NCBI RefSeq assembly: GCF_014489615.1
Contig: NZ_CP060825.1
Location: 2,087,501 to 2,151,500 of the forward strand
Origin: Streptomyces genisteinicus
GTDB lineage: Bacteria; Actinomycetota; Actinomycetes; Streptomycetales; Streptomycetaceae
Direction of reading: 5' to 3'
DNA: 64,000 bases
Shown: positions 25,632-32,650 of the stretch, piece after piece
How the letters are laid out: each line of letters opens with the position of its first letter
Position numbering within the stretch: position 1 is the first letter of the stretch
Made by a program: the position numbers and the translations under genes
The notes under the pieces: generated by a model
The model's input: only the letters and a program-made list of their open reading frames with translations
The model's database searches: none
Told to the model about the DNA's origin: nothing

Positions 25632-25803
25632 ACCCGGACGGTACGCCGCCCGCGACCGCCGCGCACGGCCCCCGCAACTCCCGCCCCGCGGCCGGGAACA
25701 GACCGCCTCCGCCGTACAACCCTCGGGACCGAAGGCGAGTCTCACCGGGCAGCGCGCGCCAGCAGGATCACCGTTCGTTCGCCCTCTCCAGGAGGAACAA
25801 CTC

Positions 25804-28092
25804 TTGATTTCCGCACGCACCGCCCCTCGCGGGGTCTCCGCTGCGATCACCACCGTCCTCGCTGTCACGCTCGGCGCGGGCGCCCTCGCCGCCCCGGCCG
25901 CCGCATCGCCCCTGCCCGCCGCCGCCCCGGCCGAGGCGGGCACCCGCCAGGCCCCCGTCCCGTACCCGGTGAACGGCTACTTCCACGCGGCCGGGGAGAC
26001 CGGGTTCCTGACCGGCAGGCCGTACAGCGGCCAGGAGTTCCGGTGGACCCGGTTCGCCGACGGCTCGACGACCACCGTCAACGCCTCCGTCGTCGACTCC
26101 ACCGGCACCGACGTCATCATGTCCGGGCTGGGACGGACCCTCCGCCGCTCCCTGGTCGTCACGCTCCACGACATGGCCGACGGCGGCAGGACCGTCACCA
26201 TCGACCTCGGGCCGCTGAACGGCGTCTACGTACGGGCCGTTTCCCGGGACACCGTCCTGGCGGAGTTCACGAAGCCGGACGGTTCCGTCGAGCTGCGGCT
26301 CGTCACCCGCACCGGCGACACCGTCACGCAGCGGACGATCGACGGCATCCCGCCCGGGGCGTCCAACATCACCGCCACCCCCGTGCGCGACGGCTCGGTC
26401 CTCGTCGACTACTACCTGAAGAGCGCGGGCACCCCCGCGGACTGGCGGACGCAGTTCGCCGTGGTGGACCTCGCCGCCGCCGAGGTGGTCTCGACCCACG
26501 AGACCGAGGCGTACGGCAGCACCCTCGGCGAGTACAGCGCGCTCTCCGCCACCCACCTGGCCTGGGCGGCCGAAGGCGGGACGTACCACACCGTGGACCG
26601 CGCCACCGGCACCGAGTCCGTCACCGACTTCGAGCTCTGGGAGGGCGAGCGCATGGCGGTCGCCCTGCTGGACTCCTGGACGATGTACGGCCAGGCATCC
26701 ACCCTCGAGGGGAACGGCACGGGCGACACGCGCAAGCTGGTCCCCTTCACGGCGAAGTCCCAGGCGTCCGGCGAGACCGTCGAGCTCCTCGACTACGTCA
26801 ACACGGTCAGACCGGGCGCCGGCAACACGCTGTTCGCGCGCGGCGGCACCGTGGCACAGGGCGAGGGCCTCTACCGGATCGCCCTCGGCGCGGACGGCAG
26901 GCCGGCCGCCGAACTGGTCGCCTCCACCGGGCAGCCGACACGGCTCGTCCACCACGGCCCGCAGATCATGCACACCGTCGACGTCACCTCCCCGATCCCG
27001 CTGAAGTGGAAGCTCTCCCGGGAGAACGCGGACGTCGACCTGACGATCAGGCACCGTGCCACCGGCGAGTCCTTCCGGAAGACACTGCACCTGTACAGCG
27101 AGTCCGCCGGCAGCGAGTACTACTACGGCGACGGGGTCTTCGGCATCACCTGGGCGCAGATCGCCGCCGAGTCCCAGATGGGACGGGACGCCGAACCCGG
27201 CGAGTACGAGTGGTCGTTCACGGCCCGCCCGCAGAACGGCGTCGGTCCCGACGTGGAAGCCACCGGCACCTTCGCGGCGGCCAGGGGCCTGTCCACCCAC
27301 CACGACCTCGACTGGAACGGCAGCCCCGACCTGCTGGCCCGTGACGCCCAGGGCGTGCTGTGGAAGCAGTCCACCTCGTACGACTCCGCGCGCAAATCGC
27401 TCGTGGCGCCCCACGGGCCCGACCGGATCGGCGGCGGCTGGCAGGTCTACGACCGGATCGAGACCGTCGGCGGCGTCGGCACCGGTTCCGCCGACTTCGT
27501 CGCCCGGGACACGAGCGGCGTCCTCTGGTTCTACGACGTGACCGGCAACGGCTACCGGGCGACGTTCGCGGCCCGCAAGTCCCTGGGCGGCGGCTGGAAC
27601 ACGTACGACCGGATCACCGGCGGCAGCGACCTCAACCGCGACGGCAAGGCCGACCTGGTGGCCGCCGACAAGGCCGGCGCCCTCTGGCTCCACCCCGGCA
27701 CCGGGAACACCGCCGCCCCGTTCGCCAAGCGGCAGAAGATCGGCACCGGCGGCTGGGACGCGTACAACCAGATCACCGCCACGGGCAACATCGGCGGCGA
27801 CCTGCCCGGTGACCTCGTCGCACGCGACAAGGCGGGGGTGCTCTGGCTCTACCTCGGCAGGGGCGACGGCACGTTCGCCGCCCGCAAGCAGATCGGCGGC
27901 GGCTGGCAGGCCTACACGGACACCATCGGCATCGGCGACGCCAACCGCGACGGCCGGCCCGACCTGTACGCGTACGGCCCCGGCAACACCGGCTGGTTCT
28001 ACGCGGGAACGGGCAACTGGCGAGCCCCCTTCGCCCCCCGCGCCACCAGCCCGGCCCTGACCGGCAACCCGGCGTACAACCACGTCTCCTGA
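25804..28092 (+). CDS. Secreted FG-GAP/VCBS repeat protein
   Basis: A 762-residue exported protein. The signal peptide spans about residues 1-40 (AVTLGAGALAAPAAASP). The middle 450 residues look like a beta-propeller-type fold. From about residue 500 there are repeated FG-GAP units: D-L-D-W-N-G-S-P-D, DLNRDGKADLVAADKAG, DANRDGRPDLYAYG, with W-x-x-Y spacers and Ca2+-binding DxNxDG loops. The start is TTG, 8 bases after the strong AGGAGG (25790-25795). It is probably a surface or secreted adhesin or carbohydrate-binding protein; no catalytic domain is seen. A 21-bp hairpin ends the gene. Confidence 0.86.
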   Translation: MISARTAPRGVSAAITTVLAVTLGAGALAAPAAASPLPAAAPAEAGTRQAPVPYPVNGYFHAAGETGFLTGRPYSGQEFRWTRFADGSTTTVNASVVDSTGTDVIMSGLGRTLRRSLVVTLHDMADGGRTVTIDLGPLNGVYVRAVSRDTVLAEFTKPDGSVELRLVTRTGDTVTQRTIDGIPPGASNITATPVRDGSVLVDYYLKSAGTPADWRTQFAVVDLAAAEVVSTHETEAYGSTLGEYSALSATHLAWAAEGGTYHTVDRATGTESVTDFELWEGERMAVALLDSWTMYGQASTLEGNGTGDTRKLVPFTAKSQASGETVELLDYVNTVRPGAGNTLFARGGTVAQGEGLYRIALGADGRPAAELVASTGQPTRLVHHGPQIMHTVDVTSPIPLKWKLSRENADVDLTIRHRATGESFRKTLHLYSESAGSEYYYGDGVFGITWAQIAAESQMGRDAEPGEYEWSFTARPQNGVGPDVEATGTFAAARGLSTHHDLDWNGSPDLLARDAQGVLWKQSTSYDSARKSLVAPHGPDRIGGGWQVYDRIETVGGVGTGSADFVARDTSGVLWFYDVTGNGYRATFAARKSLGGGWNTYDRITGGSDLNRDGKADLVAADKAGALWLHPGTGNTAAPFAKRQKIGTGGWDAYNQITATGNIGGDLPGDLVARDKAGVLWLYLGRGDGTFAARKQIGGGWQAYTDTIGIGDANRDGRPDLYAYGPGNTGWFYAGTGNWRAPFAPRATSPALTGNPAYNHVS

Positions 28093-28109
28093 CCCGCCCG
28101 AACCCCGCA

Positions 28110-28164
28110 CCGCCGCGGCGGATGCGGGCCCTCCGAACCGGAAGGCCCGCATCCGCCGCGGCGG
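28110..28164 (+). terminator. Strong 21-bp hairpin terminator
   Basis: Perfectly complementary 21-base arms (28110-28130 and 28144-28164) around a 13-base loop lie 18 bp after the FG-GAP gene. Confidence 0.85.
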
Positions 28165-28198
28165 CCTCGTCGCTCCTCACGCTCCCTGCCCGCCGGCC

Positions 28199-28229
28199 TT
28201 GACCTCAAGTCCGGTTGAGGTACCACACT
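28199..28229 (+). promoter_or_regulatory. SoxR/MerR-type promoter with 19-bp spacer
   Basis: A -35 TTGACC (28199-28204) and a -10-like CACACT (28224-28229) are separated by 19 bp, the stretched spacing of MerR-family targets. Between them sits the palindrome ACCTCAA-N6-TTGAGGT (28202-28221), whose CCTCAA/TTGAGG arms match SoxR-box half-sites as I know them. The predicted transcription start coincides with the ATG at 28236. Confidence 0.75.
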
Positions 28230-28235
28230 CGGCGC

Positions 28236-28628
28236 ATGGAGACCACGACCAGCAGCACCATCCTCTTCCGCAACACCATGCGCATCACCGACGGCCACCT
28301 CGCCGGCTTCCGCGAGGCCGTCACGCAGGCCGTGACGTTCGCCCGCGACCACGGCCCGCAGCTCATGGTGGAGGTCTTCGTCGACGAGGAACGGATGCTG
28401 GCACACAGCTTCCAGCTCTACCGCGACTCGGACGCCGTCCGGACCCACTGGCGACTGTCGGACCCGTACATCCGCGGGGTGATGGACCACTGCACCGTGC
28501 AGCACTTCGAGGTCTTCGGCGACCCCGACGACGACATCCTCACCGCCCTCCGCACCCCCGGCGGCGAGTCCTTCCCCTTCACCGTCTCGCCCCGCCTCAC
28601 GGGCTTCAACCGCCTGCCGGCGGCCTGA
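28236..28628 (+). CDS. Putative ABM-fold monooxygenase-like protein, SoxR-type target
   Basis: A 130-residue protein with the layout of a dimeric alpha/beta-barrel (antibiotic biosynthesis monooxygenase-like) domain: FRNTMRITDGHLAGFREAV, VEVFVDEERMLAHSFQLYRD, HCTVQHFEVFGDP. Catalysis is not evident. The MerR/SoxR-like promoter directly upstream recalls a small monooxygenase-like gene of the Streptomyces coelicolor SoxR regulon. The start is ATG 28236, at the expected transcription start, so the mRNA is probably leaderless. A TTG 21 bp upstream lies inside the operator and is unlikely. Likely role: handling quinone or redox-active molecules. Confidence 0.7.
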   Translation: METTTSSTILFRNTMRITDGHLAGFREAVTQAVTFARDHGPQLMVEVFVDEERMLAHSFQLYRDSDAVRTHWRLSDPYIRGVMDHCTVQHFEVFGDPDDDILTALRTPGGESFPFTVSPRLTGFNRLPAA

Positions 28629-28780
28629 CGGGGGGCGGCGCGCTGCGGCGGACTCCGTCGCGGTGCCGAGGAGTGACGCCGTCACGTGACTGACCGTCTG
28701 CGCCCGCTCGTTGCGGCGGCAGGCCCGGCCGGACGCCACACGGTCGGCGACGAACGCGACCTCACCACCAGGACCGCATG

Positions 28781-28802
28781 CCCCGGTTGCGCGCAACCGG
28801 GG
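28781..28802. promoter_or_regulatory. Perfect palindrome upstream of the XRE operon
   Basis: An 11-base arm CCCCGGTTGCG followed by its exact reverse complement gives a 22-bp palindrome containing CCGGTTG-N4-CAACCGG. The same arms recur at the far end of the operon (30466-30481). It is a likely operator for the XRE regulator. Confidence 0.7.
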
Positions 28803-28896
28803 CGCAGCAACCTGGCCACGCAATTTCGCGCAACCCGCCACCGCACGCGCAGCGCTCAGAACATGCTGATACCTCCACCCCGAGAGGAGCCCCGGC

Positions 28897-29097
28897 ATGA
28901 CGCTCAGGTTCATCGGCACCACCAGCGAACACGGCAACTGCCCCACCCTGTACGAGGTCGAAGAGACCGGCGACCTCGTCGTCCAGGGCGACGAGATCGA
29001 CGCCGGGCACCGCGCCCAGCTCCGCGACCTCGGCGTCGCCGAGACCGCCGTCGTCATCCCCCGCGAGCTGCTCACCCGCTTCGCCCCCAAGGAGTAG
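28897..29097 (+). CDS. Small conserved protein preceding DUF6879
   Basis: A 66-residue acidic protein (TLRFIGTTSEHGNCPTLYEV, then a helical C-terminus ELLTRFAPKE). I do not recognise a named domain, but small proteins of this type often precede DUF6879 and XRE genes in Streptomyces. The ATG follows GAGAGGAG, and the next gene starts only 3 bp after its stop. With DUF6879 and the XRE regulator it forms a compact three-gene operon behind a palindromic operator. Function unknown; an antitoxin- or signalling-like role would be speculation. Confidence 0.75.
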   Translation: MTLRFIGTTSEHGNCPTLYEVEETGDLVVQGDEIDAGHRAQLRDLGVAETAVVIPRELLTRFAPKE

Positions 29098-29100
29098 CCC

Positions 29101-29637
29101 GTGCCCGCCCTGGTCCCCTTCGAGGAGATCACCCACCTGTTCGCCGACTTCCAGCACACCGCGTTCCGGCTGGAGACTCGCCACGGCTACGCAACCGACC
29201 GGGCAGGCGCCCGGTTCCAGGCGTTCCTCCGCGGCACCCACCCCGCCCCGGAACCGGATCACCCGTGGAACGTGAACGTGCGCGAGAAGACAGCGGCCGG
29301 CGCCCGGTTCACCCGCGTCCGCCTCGTCGACGACCCACCCACCGACGGGCAGCGGTTCCTCATGGCCACCGCAGCGGGGAACACCGAGGCGGGCGAGAGC
29401 ATCCGCGTCCTCGGCCGCGCGGCCGCCCGCGGGCTGGGCCTGCCCGACTTCGACTTCTGGCTCTTCGACTCCCGCACCCTCGTGCGCATGCACATCGACG
29501 AGGACGACGTCACGGTCGGAGTCGAGGTCGTCGACGACCACGAGCAGGTGCTCGCCGCCTGCCGCGCCCGAGATGCAGCCTGGTCCGCCGCAGTCCCCAC
29601 TGACCTGGTCTGGACGCGGGTACGGTCCACCGTGTGA
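29101..29637 (+). CDS. DUF6879 family protein
   Basis: A 178-residue soluble protein with the DUF6879 pattern: FEEITHLFADFQHTAFRLETR at the start, RVRLVDDPPTDGQRF and DFWLFDSRTLVRMHID later. The last motif, WLFD plus R..M.., is the conserved signature. It is nearly always found next to XRE/DUF5753-type regulators, suggesting that the pair acts together. The GTG start follows AAGGAGTA within the upstream gene's end, and its stop overlaps the GTG of the regulator (GTGTGA). The molecular role is unknown. Confidence 0.85.
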   Translation: MPALVPFEEITHLFADFQHTAFRLETRHGYATDRAGARFQAFLRGTHPAPEPDHPWNVNVREKTAAGARFTRVRLVDDPPTDGQRFLMATAAGNTEAGESIRVLGRAAARGLGLPDFDFWLFDSRTLVRMHIDEDDVTVGVEVVDDHEQVLAACRARDAAWSAAVPTDLVWTRVRSTV

Positions 29638-30473
29638 GCACGGACTTCCAGACAGGCAGGCAGGCCCTCGGCGCACGGCTTCGCGAGCTGCGCGAGGACG
29701 CAGGCCTGACCGGGAAGGACCTGGCCGAACGGCTGGGCTGGCAGCGCTCCAAGGTCAGCAGACTGGAGACGGGGAAGCAGACGGCGTCCGCTGTGGACCT
29801 CGAGTCCTGGGCGGACGCCGTCGGCGTACCCGAGCAGGCTCCGGACCTCCGCTCCCGTCTGCGCGGCCTGGAGTCCCAGCAGCGTTCGTGGCGCCGACAG
29901 CTCGCCGCCGGGCACCGGCCCGTGCAGGAGCGGTACGTCGTCGAGTACCAGGGTGCCGCGAACGCGCGAGGCTACGAGGCCACGGTGATCCCCGGCCTGT
30001 TCCAGACGGCCGAGTACGCCCGGCACCTGCTTGCCCAGGGTGCCGAGCTGATGCGCTCGCCCCGGGACACGGACGCCGCCGTCGCCGCGCGGATGCGCCG
30101 GCAGGAAGTGCTGTACGAACCCGGACGCCTGTACCGGGTGCTCGTGTGGGAAGGCGCGCTGCACGTCCTGATCTGCCCGCCCGCCGTCATGGCCGGGCAG
30201 CTGGACCGGCTGGTGAGCCTGATCGGGACGAGCACGGTGGAGTTCGGGATCGTGCCGTTCGGGCGGCAGATGCCCCTGACGGCGAAGCACGGGTTCTGGA
30301 TCTTCGGCGGGGACAAGGTCGTCGTCGAGACCATCAACACCGAGCTGACCTACGACAGCGCCGAGGACGTCGACCTGTACGGCCGGGTCTGGGAGCAGCT
30401 GCACGACGCCGCCGTGCACGGGCCGCAGGCGCACCGGCTGATCGCGAGGGCGCGGGCCGGCTTGGCCGGTTGA
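29634..30473 (+). CDS. XRE-family regulator with DUF5753-type domain
   Basis: A 279-residue regulator. Residues about 8-65 form the helix-turn-helix (LGARLRELREDAGLTGKDLA, WQRSKVSRLETGKQTAS). The remaining 200 residues are the DUF5753-type sensor domain (PGLFQTAEYARHLL, RRQEVLYEPGRLYRVLVWEGAL, IVPFGRQMPLTAKHGFWIF). WhiJ-type proteins of this class act as repressors with small partner proteins. The GTG start overlaps the DUF6879 stop by 4 bases. Matching palindromes upstream of the operon and across its own stop codon are probable binding sites. Confidence 0.93.
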   Translation: MSTDFQTGRQALGARLRELREDAGLTGKDLAERLGWQRSKVSRLETGKQTASAVDLESWADAVGVPEQAPDLRSRLRGLESQQRSWRRQLAAGHRPVQERYVVEYQGAANARGYEATVIPGLFQTAEYARHLLAQGAELMRSPRDTDAAVAARMRRQEVLYEPGRLYRVLVWEGALHVLICPPAVMAGQLDRLVSLIGTSTVEFGIVPFGRQMPLTAKHGFWIFGGDKVVVETINTELTYDSAEDVDLYGRVWEQLHDAAVHGPQAHRLIARARAGLAG

Positions 30474-30481
30474 GCAACCGG
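30466..30481. promoter_or_regulatory. Second CCGGTTG/CAACCGG operator
   Basis: CCGGTTG-AG-CAACCGG spans the XRE stop codon and precedes the two small genes at 30560 and 30757. A further CAACCGG half-site is at 30515-30521. The arms are the same as in the palindrome at 28781-28802, so the same regulator probably binds both. Confidence 0.65.
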
Positions 30482-30559
30482 CCGCAATCGCCGCGGGGTC
30501 CGCGCAATCCGGCGCAACCGGCCCGCCGCCGCGGGGGCGCCGCTCCTACCGTCCTCGGT

Positions 30560-30760
30560 ATGGACGCCCACATCCGCCCCTCGGGGGCTGCCGGCGCGGG
30601 TACGGACGGCTGGTGCCACTGGCACAAGGGCCCGTCCGGCTCCGCGGAGTTCGTCGACGTGCTGGAGCGCCAGTCCGGCCCGCCGATCGAGTTGTACGCC
30701 TGCGCCCCGTGCCGCGAGCAGCGCGGCCTCGTCCCCGCGCCCGGCCGGGTGGGAGCATGA
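30560..30760 (+). CDS. Small Cys/His-rich protein
   Basis: A 66-residue protein with WCHWHKGPSG near residue 18 and YACAPCREQRG at about 48-58, a likely single zinc site. Similar small proteins accompany XRE/DUF397 loci in Streptomyces. ATG 30560 lies 8 bases after TACCGT (30547-30552) without a ribosome-binding site, suggesting a leaderless mRNA. Operator half-sites of the XRE type lie just upstream. Its stop overlaps the ATG of the next small gene. Confidence 0.75.
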   Translation: MDAHIRPSGAAGAGTDGWCHWHKGPSGSAEFVDVLERQSGPPIELYACAPCREQRGLVPAPGRVGA

Positions 30761-30945
30761 ACGCGCAGCGGCACTGGTCCCCGATCCTGGACGACATCCC
30801 GCCCGTCCGTATCCCGAGCCCCTGCTGGGCAGCGCACCCCGCGCGGTACCTGAACTGCACGCGTCCCCCAGGGCACAGCGGAGACCACGAGGACTGCTAC
30901 GACGAGGTTCGCTGGACGAACACCGGCCGGGACCCGCAGTGGTGA
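30757..30945 (+). CDS. Small conserved Cys/His protein
   Basis: A 62-residue protein (MNAQRHWSPILDDIPPVRIPS, then C..HP, CTRPPGHSGDHEDCYD, W). The CTRPPGHSGDH signature occurs in many short Streptomyces proteins of unknown function and looks like a metal-binding knuckle. It overlaps the previous gene by four bases (ATGA), so the two are co-translated. Last intact gene before a decayed stretch. Confidence 0.75.
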   Translation: MNAQRHWSPILDDIPPVRIPSPCWAAHPARYLNCTRPPGHSGDHEDCYDEVRWTNTGRDPQW

Positions 30946-31488
30946 CCCCGGCGCTCCCGTTCACGCCGCATGCCGGACCCGGGAGATCCCGCCGGCGTCC
31001 GCCCTCACGACGGAAGCATGGAGCGGGCGATCCTGCTTCGCCTGCGGCCGCCCGCTCACCGTGGGGGCCGTCCACGTCGGCCGCGCCATGGGCAGGAGCG
31101 GCGTGCACGACATCGGCGCCGAGGTGTTCGCCTGCCCCTGAGCCTCCCGCCCGGGCCGTTCCGTCACGAGGTGCGGGAACGGAGCCCCGATCGCGTCCGC
31201 GATCTATAGCAAGGAGTCGACCAGCGGGCAACGTTTCTGGGACTAGCAGCTCATGGGGCATGAGGCCCGCCGCTGCTCTGTCGTACCTTGGGCGCGTGAG
31301 GCGCAGACGTGTCCCCCTCCGCGCTTGAGATACGCCGCTCGATGCCCTCCGAGTGCGCGGGGGGACTGCCTCACGCATCGGTGATCGCCGAGCGGACCGG
31401 CATGGGCCGCTCGTTCCAGCATGAGATCGGGTACGGCAGCGTCGCGGCCGTGAGTGACCGCCCGCGTTGATGTCAGACGTGGATGTCA
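30946..31488. other. Low-coding stretch, possible element remnant
   Basis: These 540 bp between the small-gene pair and the tRNA terminator contain no intact gene that I can support. Short conserved-looking fragments are visible (see 31031-31141), plus a 42-codon open frame ending at 31470 that includes VIAERTGMGRSF, helix-like but unrecognised. Base use is less biased than in neighbours. The position beside a tRNA gene would fit the decayed edge of an integrated element, but no integrase or duplicated tRNA end is seen. Confidence 0.4.
31031..31141 (+). pseudogene. Remnant of a small CxxC protein gene
   Basis: This frame encodes SCFACGRPLTVGAVHVG, then SGVHDIGAEVFACP and a stop. It looks like part of a small zinc-type protein of the XRE-locus kind. 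No ATG or GTG in the same frame leads into it, while the ATG at 30970 lies in another frame, so a frameshift or decay is likely. Confidence 0.35.
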
Positions 31489-31520
31489 AAGGCCCCCAGC
31501 CTGAACCGGCTGGGGGCCTT
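31489..31520 (-). terminator. tRNA-Val terminator
   Basis: A perfect 13-bp stem (AAGGCCCCCAGCC and its complement) around a 6-base loop lies 5 bp past the tRNA 3' end on the minus strand, followed by a short T run in that direction. Confidence 0.85.
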
Positions 31521-31525
31521 CGCAC

Positions 31526-31600
31526 TGGTGGGCGCGGACGGTTTCGAACCGCCGACATCTGCTTTGTAAGAGCAGCGCTCTACCCCTGAGCTACGCACCC
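31526..31600 (-). tRNA. tRNA-Val (anticodon UAC)
   Basis: A complete 75-base cloverleaf on the minus strand. The acceptor GGGTGCG pairs with CGCGCCC, the D-arm is GCTC/GAGC, the anticodon stem CTGCT/AGCAG holds loop CTTACAA (anticodon TAC, reads GTA), and the T-arm has loop TTCGAAA. The CCA end is encoded. Upstream on the same strand, TAGGGT (31615-31620) and a TTGGAG-like -35 (31640-31645) may be the promoter. Confidence 0.96.
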
Positions 31601-31782
31601 GTGGATGAGGCAACACCCTACATGGCGCACCGCGCGCACCTCCAAACCGTTGAAGGGGCGGGGCCGGGTGCTGGGGGTAGCCCCACCTCGGGGAGGGTGG
31701 GTCGCCGCATCGATCCAGGGTGGTGGGTGTACGTAGCGTGAGGAGGGTCAGTCGGTAGGGACCTTCAGGGGGAAGCATTCTC

Positions 31783-32568
31783 ATGCGCTACGTGTCGGGT
31801 GGGCGTCGTCGGGTGGGGCGGGTCGGGGTCGCCGTGGGCGGGGTCGTGCTGGTCGCGGGGGCGGTGGGCGGGTGCGGGAGCAGCGGGGCGGAGGACGCCC
31901 CCGTGGAGAGCAGGGCCTTCCCGTTCAGCGGGACGTCGCTAACGATCGCGTCCGACAACAGTGCGCTGGAGATCGTCGCGGCGGATGTCCGGGACGTCGA
32001 GGTCACGCGGCAGGTGGACGGCTGGGTGGTCTTCGGGAACGGGCCCGAGAAGTCCTGGCGGCTGGAGGACGGGAAGCTCGCGCTGAAGGTCCGTTGCGAG
32101 GGTCTGGTGAGCAACTGCGGGGGCCGTCACACGGTCAGGGTGCCGAAGGGCGTCGCGGTGACGGTCGAGGACGACAACGGCGGCGTGACGGCGAGCGGCT
32201 TCACCACGGCGCTGAAGATCACCTCGGACAACGGGAAGGTGGAGGTTCGGGACTCCAGCGGCCCGCTCGACCTCTACACCGACAACGGCGGGGTGGTCAC
32301 CGAGCGTGTCACCTCGACGACCGTGAAGGCCGGGTCCGACAACGGGGCGGTCCGGTTGCGGCTGGACGCGGTGCCCGAGCGGGTGGAGGCGGTCAGCGAC
32401 AACGGCGGGGTGGAGATCGGCCTTCCGGGCGCCGGTGCGCCGTACGCGGTGACCGCGAGGAGCGACAACGGGGACGTCGACGTGTCCGTTCCCAGGGACG
32501 ACGCCAGCGACCGTGTGGTGTCCGCCCGCAGCGACAACGGCAAAGTGGTGGTGCGTACCGCGAACTAA
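31783..32568 (+). CDS. DUF4097 beta-repeat lipoprotein
   Basis: A 261-residue lipoprotein. The signal peptide has a basic start and lipobox AVGGC (Cys about residue 31). The mature part is a right-handed beta-helix-like DUF4097 domain with seven or so strands marked by SDNG or DNGG turns (DDNGGVTA, SDNGKVEV, TDNGGVV, SDNGAVRL, SDNGGVEI, SDNGDVDV, SDNGKVVV). DUF4097 proteins are surface-exposed and of unknown role, often beside stress regulators. ATG follows AGGGGGAAG. Probably monocistronic. Confidence 0.88.
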   Translation: MRYVSGGRRRVGRVGVAVGGVVLVAGAVGGCGSSGAEDAPVESRAFPFSGTSLTIASDNSALEIVAADVRDVEVTRQVDGWVVFGNGPEKSWRLEDGKLALKVRCEGLVSNCGGRHTVRVPKGVAVTVEDDNGGVTASGFTTALKITSDNGKVEVRDSSGPLDLYTDNGGVVTERVTSTTVKAGSDNGAVRLRLDAVPERVEAVSDNGGVEIGLPGAGAPYAVTARSDNGDVDVSVPRDDASDRVVSARSDNGKVVVRTAN

Positions 32569-32650
32569 CGGACCCGTGTGTTCGTCCTTCTGGTGGGAGT
32601 ATTGACCCGGAACGGGCAACGTCAGGGCGGACACGGCACGGGAGAGGGAT

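Noticed and set aside
25768..28152. A 794-codon minus-strand frame opposite the FG-GAP protein gene
   Set aside because: Antisense of repeated FG-GAP codons gives a Val/Gly/Asp-rich shadow; the sense strand has a signal peptide, a strong ribosome-binding site and a terminator.
31343..31470. A 42-codon open frame before the tRNA terminator
   Set aside because: No ribosome-binding site and no recognised family; codon use is unlike neighbouring genes. Described only as part of the decayed stretch.
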